This document shows, in pieces, positions 14,658 to 21,312 of a stretch of DNA of 21,312 nt. The notes under the pieces are model-generated. The model worked only from the letters and a program-made list of their open reading frames with translations. It did no database searches and was not told the origin of the DNA. The translations under genes were made by a program, and so were the position numbers. Source of the stretch: an uncultured Campylobacter sp. (GTDB lineage Bacteria; Campylobacterota; Campylobacteria; Campylobacterales; Campylobacteraceae). Every line of letters starts with the position of its first letter. The stretch's first letter is position 1. Location: assembly GCF_963526985.1 (NCBI RefSeq), contig NZ_CAURPW010000020.1:1-21312 (forward strand), given 5' to 3'.

Positions 14658-16025
14658 TTATTCGACCATTTTTTTAGCTGCGTTCAAAACGCCGGTTACG
14701 TTATCCTTCATCCAGCCGTTATCCATCCACTCTTCGGGGCGCACTTCTATGCCTTGTACCAGCATGCCAAAGTGCAAGTGATCGCCCATCGCTAGGCCGG
14801 TAACTCCGGTGTTTGCGATGACGTCGCCCGCCTTAACGGAGTCGCCGGCCTTGACGTTTAGCGAGCTGCAGTGCCCGTAGAGCGAAAATAGGCCAAATCC
14901 GTGATTTATCAGGACGTTGCGCCCGTAGATGCCGTTTTCTGCGGCAAATTCGACCTTACCGTCGTTGCTAGCGACGATGTCGGCTCTTTGCGTCGAGGCT
15001 AGGTCTATACCCATGTGCCAGCTTTCGCTCACGTCTTTATCTTCAAAGGTATAGTATCTGTGGTCGCCGAAGCTAGCCACCGCTTTGCCGTTTTTTAGCG
15101 GGTAAAATTTATTTACGCTAAAATTTTCCGCCGCGTCTATCTCGACTTTTGCGGCGATTTGCGAGATTATTTTCTCGTTTGACTCGCGTAGATTTTCATT
15201 TACGAATTTCATTTTTTCCAGATTGCTCATCGCGTCGTAATTTTTGGCATATTGCTGCGCTAGCTCAGGGATTTTCTCGTTTAAAAATCTACTTTGGCCG
15301 TCCAGTTTTATCTTTGAGATGCGGTATTTTTTATCTTGGTAGAAAAATCTTATCTTGCTTTTTGTGATATTTCCCGCCGCGTCAAGCGCTACGACGTCGG
15401 CGCTAAACGAGCCTTGCTGCGCCGGCCAGGCCACTAGCGAGGCGTAGTAGCCGTCTTTTACGAATTTGCTCGGGATAAATTTTTTACCGTAATTCGTCTC
15501 GATATAGACCTCTTTTAGCATCTCGTCGGTCGCCTTAAACACGACCGTCGCGCTACCGCCTTTCGTGATGGCGTACGAGTGGTTTAGGATGTTTACGTCG
15601 GGTTTTTTGTTATCGACGGTGATTTTGACCTCTTTTTTTTGCGTGTTGCCGAGGAAAAATCCCCATTTGCTTGTATCCGTGGCCTCGATTATGATGTTGT
15701 AGATATCTTTTTGCGCGGCGAATCCCGTTTTTGGAAAGCTCAAATTTAAATCGACGATTTCAGACGGCGCTTCAAATTTTTGAGTTAGCAAATTTACGCT
15801 GCCTTTTTCATCTACGAGCGAAATTTTAACCGATTTTACGCCGCTTTCGTCGGTTATTTTGATCGGCAGAGGCGAGGTTAGGTTCCAGTAAATTTGATCT
15901 GAGATAGCTATGCTCGGCGCTTCGCGCTCAAATGTTTTTGAAGTAAATAAAAAAGCTATCGCCGCAACTAAAAGCAAAATAATAACGCCGAAAAATATCA
16001 AATTCCCATTGCCGCGTCTTCTCAT
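14658..16025 (-). CDS. M23-family (LytM) peptidoglycan metalloendopeptidase, membrane-anchored
   Basis: 455 residues. One N-terminal TM helix (about 9-28, after MRRRGNGN) anchors a periplasmic protein. Residues 30-240 form two Ig- or cadherin-like beta domains, followed by a helical segment (about 255-305) and the M23 domain. Zinc and catalytic residues are complete: H337 and D341 in HMGIDL, H385 in YGHC, and H416-x-H418 in DHLHFG, so it should be active. M23 enzymes cut stem-peptide crosslinks; relatives in Helicobacter and Campylobacter shape the helical cell, but I do not assign this one to a named cell-shape gene. By position it matches C. jejuni Cj0131. A good SD (AGGAG) and a TACAAT box precede the ATG. 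Confidence 0.88.
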   Translation of the reverse strand: MRRRGNGNLIFFGVIILLLVAAIAFLFTSKTFEREAPSIAISDQIYWNLTSPLPIKITDESGVKSVKISLVDEKGSVNLLTQKFEAPSEIVDLNLSFPKTGFAAQKDIYNIIIEATDTSKWGFFLGNTQKKEVKITVDNKKPDVNILNHSYAITKGGSATVVFKATDEMLKEVYIETNYGKKFIPSKFVKDGYYASLVAWPAQQGSFSADVVALDAAGNITKSKIRFFYQDKKYRISKIKLDGQSRFLNEKIPELAQQYAKNYDAMSNLEKMKFVNENLRESNEKIISQIAAKVEIDAAENFSVNKFYPLKNGKAVASFGDHRYYTFEDKDVSESWHMGIDLASTQRADIVASNDGKVEFAAENGIYGRNVLINHGFGLFSLYGHCSSLNVKAGDSVKAGDVIANTGVTGLAMGDHLHFGMLVQGIEVRPEEWMDNGWMKDNVTGVLNAAKKMVE

Positions 16026-16052
16026 AAAATCTCCTAAATCTTAAAGACGCCG

Positions 16053-16058
16053 ATTGTA
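16053..16058 (-). promoter_or_regulatory. Probable -10 box of the M23 peptidase gene
   Basis: Minus-strand TACAAT after TTTTTAG, 27 bp upstream of the ATG. The Shine-Dalgarno sequence AGGAG lies at 16031-16035. The 72-bp gap after tyrA supports a separate promoter. Confidence 0.45.
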
Positions 16059-16097
16059 CTAAAAAGCGATAAATTTAAGGTAAATTTGCGCCCGAAT

Positions 16098-16928
16098 TTA
16101 TAAAATTTCGCGTATTTTTCTAGCTTCGCTCATCCATTCTCGCAGCTCGTCCCACTTCTCGTTTTTGATTAAATTTTCGCATTCGTCAAGCTCTTTTTTG
16201 AAAAGGTCTATCGAATTTATCAAATTTTGCTTGTTTTGTTTAAAGATATCCGTCCACATCACGGGCGAGCTTTTGGCGATCCTGATCATGCCGTTAAATC
16301 CCGTGCCGCTTAGCGCGATGATATTTTTTTTGTTTTCTTTTTTTAGTACGCTGCTAGCTAGCGAAAAGCTGATGGCGTGGGGCAGGTGGGAGATGACGCT
16401 GGCATGGTGGTCGTGCTCGGCCGCGCTCATGAAAATAATCTTCATGCCTAGGTGCGAAAAGAGCTCGACCGAGCGCTTGACGTGCATCTCGCCGCTTTCT
16501 TTAAAGTCGCAGATAGCTACGACCGCGTCTTTAAAGAGTCCAGAAAACGCGGCGGTCGGACCGGAGTATTCCGTGCCCGCCATCGGGTGAGCGGGGATGA
16601 AATTTTGCCTGATGCTTTCCGGCACGGCTTCGATGATTTTTTGCTTCGTGCTACCTAGATCTACGATAGTCGTGTTTTCGCCGATGCCTTCAAATTCTTT
16701 GACGATTTTGATGATGCCTTCGACTGGTATGGCTAGAAATATCATGTCGCATTTTTGCTTCATCTGCTCAAGCGTCAAAATTTCATGCACGAGACCGAGC
16801 TTGATCGCCTGTTTTTCGTGCTCTTTGCTTAAATCCATACCGCTAACGCAGCTGATTAGTTTTTCGTTTTTTAGGCTAAGACCTAGCGAGCCGCCGATGA
16901 GTCCTAGGCCTACGATACCGATTTTCAT
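16098..16928 (-). CDS. tyrA: Prephenate dehydrogenase
   Basis: 276 residues, an NAD(P)-dependent dehydrogenase that oxidatively decarboxylates prephenate to 4-hydroxyphenylpyruvate for tyrosine. The Rossmann motif is GLGLIGGSLG (7-16). The catalytic and substrate region includes HPMAGTE (114-120) with the conserved His, and VISHLPHAISFSL. A helical dimerisation domain follows (about 170-276). It is a monofunctional enzyme: no chorismate mutase domain, and no ACT domain at the C terminus. Start ATG 16926-16928. It is divergent from bamA across 80 bp and followed by the M23 gene after a 169-bp-free-of-overlap junction of 72 bp. It matches C. jejuni Cj0130 by position. Confidence 0.93.
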   Translation of the reverse strand: MKIGIVGLGLIGGSLGLSLKNEKLISCVSGMDLSKEHEKQAIKLGLVHEILTLEQMKQKCDMIFLAIPVEGIIKIVKEFEGIGENTTIVDLGSTKQKIIEAVPESIRQNFIPAHPMAGTEYSGPTAAFSGLFKDAVVAICDFKESGEMHVKRSVELFSHLGMKIIFMSAAEHDHHASVISHLPHAISFSLASSVLKKENKKNIIALSGTGFNGMIRIAKSSPVMWTDIFKQNKQNLINSIDLFKKELDECENLIKNEKWDELREWMSEARKIREIL

Positions 16929-16971
16929 AAATTCGCCTTTTAAATTTATATTGTTTAAAAATAAAATGTGC

Positions 16972-16978
16972 TATTATA
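16972..16978. promoter_or_regulatory. Overlapping divergent -10 boxes between tyrA and bamA
   Basis: The plus strand reads GCTATTATA, giving TATTAT (16972-16977) 31 bp before the bamA ATG. The same bases on the minus strand give TATAAT (16973-16978), 44 bp before the tyrA ATG. A second minus-strand option, TATAAA (16945-16950), lies 16 bp before tyrA. The two promoters would compete for polymerase if both are used. Confidence 0.45.
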
Positions 16979-17008
16979 CAGCCTTATCATCACTTTTAGG
17001 TTAAATAA

Positions 17009-19279
17009 ATGAAAAAAAGCGTTTTTCTACTACTTCTGGGTGCCGTTTTGGCAAATGCCCAGCAGATAACTTCCATAAATTTTAAAGGTCTTGTGCATCT
17101 GTCTCCCGAAACGGCAAAGGAGATAATGGGGCTAAAAGTCGGCGACGAGCTAAGCGGCGATAGTACGGATAGGGCGATCGCAAAGCTGTTTAGGCAGGGC
17201 TACTTCGACGATATCTATATCGAAAACGAGGGCGGCGACGTGACCGTAACGGTAAAAGAAAAGCCTAGCATCGCTCGTATCGATATCAAGGGTGTAGTGA
17301 CTAACGACAAAACCGCTATCGACGGGCTAATCAATATCAAACAAGGCAACATGTACGACGAGCTAGCCATCGAGCGTGCAAAAGAGCGCATAAGGCAGTA
17401 TTACGAGTCAAAAGGATACTTCGACACTATCGTAGACGTAACCAAAGAGCCGGTAGCGGGCAATGAAAGCAGCCTTTTTGTCACGATGAACATAAACCGC
17501 GGCGAAAATATCATAATAGAAAACGTAAATTTAGTCGGCGCAAAGCTTTTTGATTATGACGACGTAGAACCTGTGGTAGCGAATAAAGAACGCGAATTTA
17601 TGGGCTGGATGTGGGGTAGAAACGACGGTAAGGTTAAGCTTTTTGAGCTACCGAACGATCCTGCGAGAATCCAAGATAAATACTATCAAAAAGGCTACCT
17701 AGACGCCACCGTCTCAAACCCGTATCTAAACGCCTATATGGATAACTACACCGCAGATCTCACCTACTACGTGACCGAGGGCGAGCAGTATAGGGTATCT
17801 AGCGTAGATATCGAAGCGCCAGAGTTTTTAGAGCTTGATAAAGAGAAAATTTTAAAAGACTTTAGGCTAGAGAGCGGCGACGTGATGAACTCCGCTCGTC
17901 TAAGACAAGATATGAAAAAGCTCGACGACATCGTGGCGGATAAGGGTTATGCGTTTGTAAGGATAAATCCAAAAACCGAGAAAAACGTCGATGATAAGAC
18001 CGTAAGTATCGTCTATGAGGTCGTGCCGGACGAAAAAGTATATATAAGAAACGTGCAAATTTCAGGTAACGATAGAACCGTAGATAGAGTAGTTAGACGA
18101 GAGCTATACCTCACGGAGGGAAATTTATATAGCAGAACCGACTTGCAAGATAGTAAGGACGCGTTAAAGCGAACTAGCTATTTTGACGATGTCGAGATCG
18201 AGGAACAACGCGTCGGAGCGAATCAAGTCGATCTACTCGTAAAAGTAAAAGAGGCCTCCACCGGCTCTATCAGCGGCGGTATCGGCTACGGCAGCTCGGA
18301 CGGCTTGCTACTTAACGCAAGTTTGTCGGATACGAATGTGTTTGGTAGCGGCATGAAGGGCGTCGTAAGCGTCGATAGGAGCGATAACGAACTCTCAGGC
18401 CAGATAGGTCTAACCAACCCGCGCCTTTTTGATAGCGAATATAGCCTAGGTGGCACGCTATACGCTAACGACTATAACTGGAACAGCTACGACGAGAAAT
18501 CATACGGCTTAAACGTCGTAGTGGGTAGAAAACTAACCAGAAATTTAAGCGTGTCTTTGGGCTATATCATCGAACAAAGCCGTATCAGCGGGCTTAGCGA
18601 CGTGTTAAAAACCGTCGGTTACAAAGACGGCAAGAGCCTAAAAAGCTCGCTCATCCCGTCTGTCACCTATAACAGCACGGATGATTATTATCTGCCTCGC
18701 ACCGGTATCATCGCAAGCACCAGCCTAGAGTTTGCGGGCGTGGGCGGAGATGAGAAATTTTTAAAGAGTAGAACGAATTTCAACTGGTATCAGGGCATCA
18801 GAGAGTGGGTGGACTACGACCTTATTTTTAGATTTAAATCAAGCTTTGGTAAGATTTGGGATCGCGGCTGGGTGCCTATCAACGAGAGACTATATCTAGG
18901 CGGTATCAGAAATCTACGCGGATTTGAGAGTAGAACCGTCTCTCCTAAAGTAAAAGTCTCTAGCGGCAGTTGGTATGAGACGGGCGGCGATATGTCGTTT
19001 AATAGCTCGGCGGAGCTTAGCTTCCCGTTAATAGAGCGCGTAAAGATGCGCGGCGTGCTGTTCTTTGACTACGGCGTGATCCACGGCAAGATCGCAAACG
19101 TCACGGCTCCGGGTATCGTAGATCATATCGACGGACGCATCAGTAGATACAGCGCGGGTGCTGGTATCGAGTGGGTAACGCCTATGGGGCCGCTTCAGCT
19201 AATCTTTGCTAAACCGCTCAAAAAGCAAGACGGCGATGATACGAGCACGTTTGAATTTACTATCGGACAGCGCTTCTAA
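17009..19279 (+). CDS. bamA: Outer-membrane protein assembly factor BamA
   Basis: 756 residues, the Omp85 core of the BAM complex that folds beta-barrel proteins into the outer membrane. A signal peptide (about 1-18, ending LANA before QQ) is followed by five POTRA domains (about 20-420; each with a GxFxD-like turn such as RQGYFDDI, SKGYFDTI, QKGYLDAT, DKGYAFVR, RTSYFDDV). The 16-strand barrel occupies about 425-756. The L6 loop motif is LRGF (R637, G638, F639; usually VRGF). The protein ends FTIGQRF, a typical beta-signal with terminal Phe. It is divergent from tyrA. In C. jejuni, as I recall, the same divergent pair exists (Cj0129c/Cj0130), but with the pair inverted relative to accD. Length is normal (E. 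coli 810). Confidence 0.96.
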   Translation: MKKSVFLLLLGAVLANAQQITSINFKGLVHLSPETAKEIMGLKVGDELSGDSTDRAIAKLFRQGYFDDIYIENEGGDVTVTVKEKPSIARIDIKGVVTNDKTAIDGLINIKQGNMYDELAIERAKERIRQYYESKGYFDTIVDVTKEPVAGNESSLFVTMNINRGENIIIENVNLVGAKLFDYDDVEPVVANKEREFMGWMWGRNDGKVKLFELPNDPARIQDKYYQKGYLDATVSNPYLNAYMDNYTADLTYYVTEGEQYRVSSVDIEAPEFLELDKEKILKDFRLESGDVMNSARLRQDMKKLDDIVADKGYAFVRINPKTEKNVDDKTVSIVYEVVPDEKVYIRNVQISGNDRTVDRVVRRELYLTEGNLYSRTDLQDSKDALKRTSYFDDVEIEEQRVGANQVDLLVKVKEASTGSISGGIGYGSSDGLLLNASLSDTNVFGSGMKGVVSVDRSDNELSGQIGLTNPRLFDSEYSLGGTLYANDYNWNSYDEKSYGLNVVVGRKLTRNLSVSLGYIIEQSRISGLSDVLKTVGYKDGKSLKSSLIPSVTYNSTDDYYLPRTGIIASTSLEFAGVGGDEKFLKSRTNFNWYQGIREWVDYDLIFRFKSSFGKIWDRGWVPINERLYLGGIRNLRGFESRTVSPKVKVSSGSWYETGGDMSFNSSAELSFPLIERVKMRGVLFFDYGVIHGKIANVTAPGIVDHIDGRISRYSAGAGIEWVTPMGPLQLIFAKPLKKQDGDDTSTFEFTIGQRF

Positions 19280-19285
19280 ATTTGC

Positions 19286-19320
19286 GCGGGCGTTTGGCTT
19301 TGCCTCTCGTCCGCCTCTTT
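19286..19320 (+). terminator. Probable bamA terminator
   Basis: GCGGGCG (19286-19292) pairs with CGTCCGC (19308-19314) with one G-U pair. The 15-nt loop itself contains GGC-TTT-GCC. A pyrimidine-rich, U-bearing tail (CTCTTTTCC) follows. It begins 7 bp after the bamA stop. Confidence 0.6.
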
Positions 19321-19392
19321 TCCTTGTTTTATAAACTAAACTCGGCTAATCGGGAGTTTTGCTCTCCATCTATTTTTATTTTTTTTACGCTT

Positions 19393-19430
19393 GGCCTGTA
19401 GGTGGGCACCCTGCGTGGTCGCTATTTTTA
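19393..19430 (+). other. GC-rich hairpin with trailing T-run, possible terminator or small structured RNA
   Basis: GGCC (19393-19396) pairs with GGTC (19417-19420, one G-U). Inside, GTAGG (19398-19402) pairs with CCTGC (19410-19414) around the loop TGGGCAC. GCTATTTTTA follows. It lies 114 bp after the bamA stop, between two T-rich tracts. Confidence 0.35.
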
Positions 19431-20218
19431 AACTTCAAATTTTATATTTTCGCATTAAATTTTATGCTTACCTGTAAAACTCGATTTACAAAAATGCAAA
19501 ACCGTATCGCCGAGTCCGCTTTTTAAGTTTGTTAAATTTGCTTTGGATGCTACCCTTTGAGCCTTTATGCTCGCGGCTAAATTTTTCGGCTACGCTTGGA
19601 TTTCACTTGGACGTAGCGACTAAATTTAGGTTGCGTTTGTTGCCGGTTTTGAAGTAGTCGTCAAATTTTGAAAGCGCGGCGTAAAAAGACAAACTAAAAC
19701 GTCGGCGCGTATAAAGCCAAAAAATAAATGCAAAAAGTCGCTAGAGTAAATTTGAGGGTTTTAAATTTACGTGAATTTTAAAAACTAGCTAGCTAAGCTC
19801 GCCCGATTCGCAAAAGCGGTAAATTAGCGCAAAAGACAAAAACAAAATGAGAGCGGCGTATCTTTTGTTTTGACTCTGCAGGCGTAAATTTACGCTTATT
19901 TAGCAAGGTTTATATGAAGTATTTTGCTGGTCTAATAAAAGTCGAATTCGGGCTAGATTTGGGCATAAATTTAACCGCACAAGTATCGCAAAAGCTAAAT
20001 CGCCTGTAAAAGCTCGCGAATTTAAATATGAGGTCGGCAGTCCGCCTCATAAATTTGGGCGCTAAATCAAAGCTTTGGAGCGATTAATAAAGCAAAATTA
20101 AAGCTAAATCTTACGTTTTAAATCGCGTAAATTAGATAAACTAGCGCGGGTAAAATTTGCGCTAAATCTAAATTTAAACGTGATTTTAAAGCGCAAAAAG
20201 GCTAAAGTTAATCACTTG

Positions 20219-20256
20219 AATTTACCGGCAAAAAGCCGTCATACTCGGTAAATTTT
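20219..20256 (+). other. Perfect 9-bp hairpin with short T-run in the gene-free interval
   Basis: AATTTACCG (20219-20227) pairs with CGGTAAATT (20246-20254) around an 18-nt loop that can itself form GGC/GCC. Two further T follow. On the minus strand it lies about 105 bp beyond the lipoprotein stop and could act as its terminator. Confidence 0.35.
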
Positions 20257-20360
20257 ACGCAACTTTACGGGCGTTAAGAAGGTGCTTTAATCCTTAAAGG
20301 CGTAATCCCAAAATGCTCGCCGCAGGCGTCTAATGACGCAAACGGCCTAAATCCCAAGCC

Positions 20361-21116
20361 CTATCTGTCGTAAAATTTGCTAAGCACGCTACCGCTAATA
20401 TCTCTGCGCTCCCCGTCTTCTATCATCACAGCTTTACGGTCTACATCAACGGTTTTATCCGTGTTTATGATAAATTTAATCTCATACGTGCGCGAGCCGA
20501 TTTTCTTTGGCATATCGCCGAAAAATATAGGCTTTGGCGGACGCTGCGAGTCAAGCGCAGCCCACTGAAACTGATTTACGAAAGTAGCAAATATAAAAGA
20601 TTTTCCGTTTAGTTTATATTTATCCAAAAGCTCGCCAGCTAGAGCGTCGTTATCGCAGGTTACCGGCGCGCCGAAGGTGTGTTTCTTTTCTTTCTCTTCG
20701 TCGTATTTACAAAATTTATTCGCTAGAGCAAGCAGCTCTTCTTTGCTAGCATTGGCGCTGGCCTCGGTTTTTAGGTCGTTATAGGTTTTCATTATCCGCT
20801 CTAGCGCCCTGTCTACATTTTTTTGCGCCTCGTCTTTGGCTTTTTGTACGGCCTCCTCGTATCTGGCGTTTTGGTTGTCAAACTGGGCTTTAAGGATAGC
20901 GTCCGAGACCTCGCAGGTTACTTTAACCGCTTTTAAATCCTTTGCGCTGACGTCCTCCCACTTGACGTTTTTGCAGCCTTCATACCCGTCTACGGCCGCT
21001 CCTATCGTCATTGATTTTTTCTGCGGCAGAGTGTAGTTTTTTACGGTATCTACGTTGTTATCGCCGCATCCAACTAGTGCCAAAACAGCGGCTATGATAG
21101 AAAATTTAGTTTTCAT
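20361..21116 (-). CDS. Putative lipoprotein with coiled coil, function unknown
   Basis: 251 residues. A signal peptide ends in the lipobox LVGC, with the lipidated Cys at 17 followed by Gly. Near the N terminus is MTIGAAVDGYEGCKNVKWE, with a later VTCEV. This resembles a small disulfide-bonded domain that I have seen in proteobacterial hypothetical lipoproteins, but I cannot name the family. Residues about 78-125 are strongly helical and charged, a likely coiled coil. Four further Cys (48, 68, 136, 154) could form C48-C68 and C136-C154 bonds. The C-terminal part (about 170-251) is beta-rich. The ATG follows a perfect AGGAGG Shine-Dalgarno at 6-nt spacing, so expression is probably good. It is separated from neighbours by 1.1 kb and 137 bp, so it is monocistronic. 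I do not assign a function. Confidence 0.75.
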   Translation of the reverse strand: MKTKFSIIAAVLALVGCGDNNVDTVKNYTLPQKKSMTIGAAVDGYEGCKNVKWEDVSAKDLKAVKVTCEVSDAILKAQFDNQNARYEEAVQKAKDEAQKNVDRALERIMKTYNDLKTEASANASKEELLALANKFCKYDEEKEKKHTFGAPVTCDNDALAGELLDKYKLNGKSFIFATFVNQFQWAALDSQRPPKPIFFGDMPKKIGSRTYEIKFIINTDKTVDVDRKAVMIEDGERRDISGSVLSKFYDR

Positions 21117-21121
21117 TTATC

Positions 21122-21127
21122 CTCCTA
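21122..21127 (-). promoter_or_regulatory. Consensus ribosome-binding site of the lipoprotein gene
   Basis: Minus-strand AGGAGGATAA before the ATG gives the full anti-SD complement AGGAGG, stronger than at most other genes here. It fixes the start at 21114-21116. Confidence 0.6.
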
Positions 21128-21253
21128 AAATTTAAAATCTAAATGTATCTAAATTTAGCTTAATGCTAAGAATCGTATAAAAGAGCGAGCTAAAAGCGAG
21201 TTTGCTGGCCGCGCGCGTAAATTTAGCCGCGCGACGAGCCTACTTAAATTTAA

Positions 21254-21312
21254 TTAGAAATTGTAGTGAAAATTCACCATAAACGACCTCTCGTCGCCTA
21301 GCCTCGAGCTTG
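21254..21312 (-). CDS. C terminus of an outer-membrane beta-barrel protein, probably TonB-dependent receptor (partial)
   Basis: The minus strand enters from the right edge and reads SSRLGDERSFMVNFHYNF, then stops at TAA (21254-21256). The alternating hydrophobic pattern and terminal Phe are a beta-signal for BamA-dependent insertion. The LGDERSF turn before the last strand resembles the end of TonB-dependent siderophore or heme receptors (GDPRTF-like). Only 18 residues are visible, so porin-type barrels remain possible. It lies 137 bp upstream of the lipoprotein gene on the same strand. Confidence 0.55.
   Translation of the reverse strand, partial: SSRLGDERSFMVNFHYNF

Larger units (their letters stand above)
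19280..20360. other. Gene-free 1.1 kb between bamA and the lipoprotein gene
   Basis: No coding frame with recognisable content on either strand; stops are frequent in all frames. By hand count it holds about 16 AAATTT hexamers (about 1 expected), a bamA terminator, a GC-rich hairpin with a T-run (19393-19430), a 14-bp palindrome (19882-19895) and two further strong hairpins (20027-20051, 20219-20256). No remnant protein could be recognised. In C. jejuni, as I recall, an inositol-monophosphatase gene (Cj0128c) lies downstream of bamA; it is not seen here. Confidence 0.6.

Noticed and set aside
16165..17004. Plus-strand open frames opposite tyrA
   Set aside because: They are antisense to a clear prephenate dehydrogenase and show no recognisable domain or Shine-Dalgarno.
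19390..19425. GC-rich segment as SRP, 6S, tmRNA or RNase P RNA
   Set aside because: The conserved cores of these RNAs (for example the SRP tetraloop region or the RNase P GAGGAAAGTCC) are absent on both strands.
21210..21233. CGCGCG hairpin (21212-21217 with 21228-21233) as terminator of the right-edge barrel gene
   Set aside because: No T-tract follows on the minus strand and CGCGCG is self-complementary, so pairing is not specific; kept only as a weak possibility.

Overview
The window looks like chromosome of an S-layer-bearing Campylobacter of the C. rectus / C. showae type. Reasons: a cysteine-free S-layer protein with RTX-like motifs at the left edge; a housekeeping cluster (dus, dksA, rlmH, accD; rimP, rbfA, infB, thrB, lpxC, tyrA, bamA) that I recall as a neighbourhood of the C. 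jejuni chromosome; TATAAT-type -10 boxes; and saturation with the hexamer AAATTT. Species is inferred from gene content only. No tRNA, rRNA, CRISPR array, insertion sequence or phage gene was seen.

Layout. (1) 1-2954, plus strand: 3' part of a large S-layer/RTX gene, open through the left edge, with a secretion-type C terminus. (2) 2955-3543: gene-free. (3) 3544-8302, minus strand: accD, rlmH, dksA, a two-TM membrane protein, dus and recO, nearly gapless from one promoter before accD, followed by a 5'-truncated iadA remnant. (4) 8303-8615: gene-free, rich in AAATTT. (5) 8616-14594, minus strand: lpxC, tsaB, thrB, ylxR, infB, rbfA, rimP, tightly packed. (6) 14658-16025 M23 peptidase and 16098-16928 tyrA, minus strand. 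(7) 17009-19279, plus strand: bamA, divergent from tyrA with overlapping -10 boxes. (8) 19280-20360: about 1.1 kb gene-free, with hairpins and palindromes. (9) 20361-21116, minus strand: an unrecognised lipoprotein. (10) 21254-21312, minus strand: last 18 residues of an outer-membrane beta-barrel protein.

Functionally the core is translation and ribosome maturation (IF2, RbfA, RimP, YlxR, RlmH, Dus, TsaB), transcription control (DksA), fatty-acid and lipid A initiation (AccD, LpxC), outer-membrane assembly (BamA), wall remodelling (M23) and amino-acid synthesis (ThrB, TyrA). I see no clearly new multi-gene system. The best leads are an apparent AUA start in tsaB within an ATAA overlap with lpxC, a codon-usage mosaic in the S-layer gene, the iadA remnant, an inversion of the bamA-rimP block relative to the C. 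jejuni order I remember, and the density of AAATTT, which matches the RAATTY site linked to natural transformation in C. jejuni.
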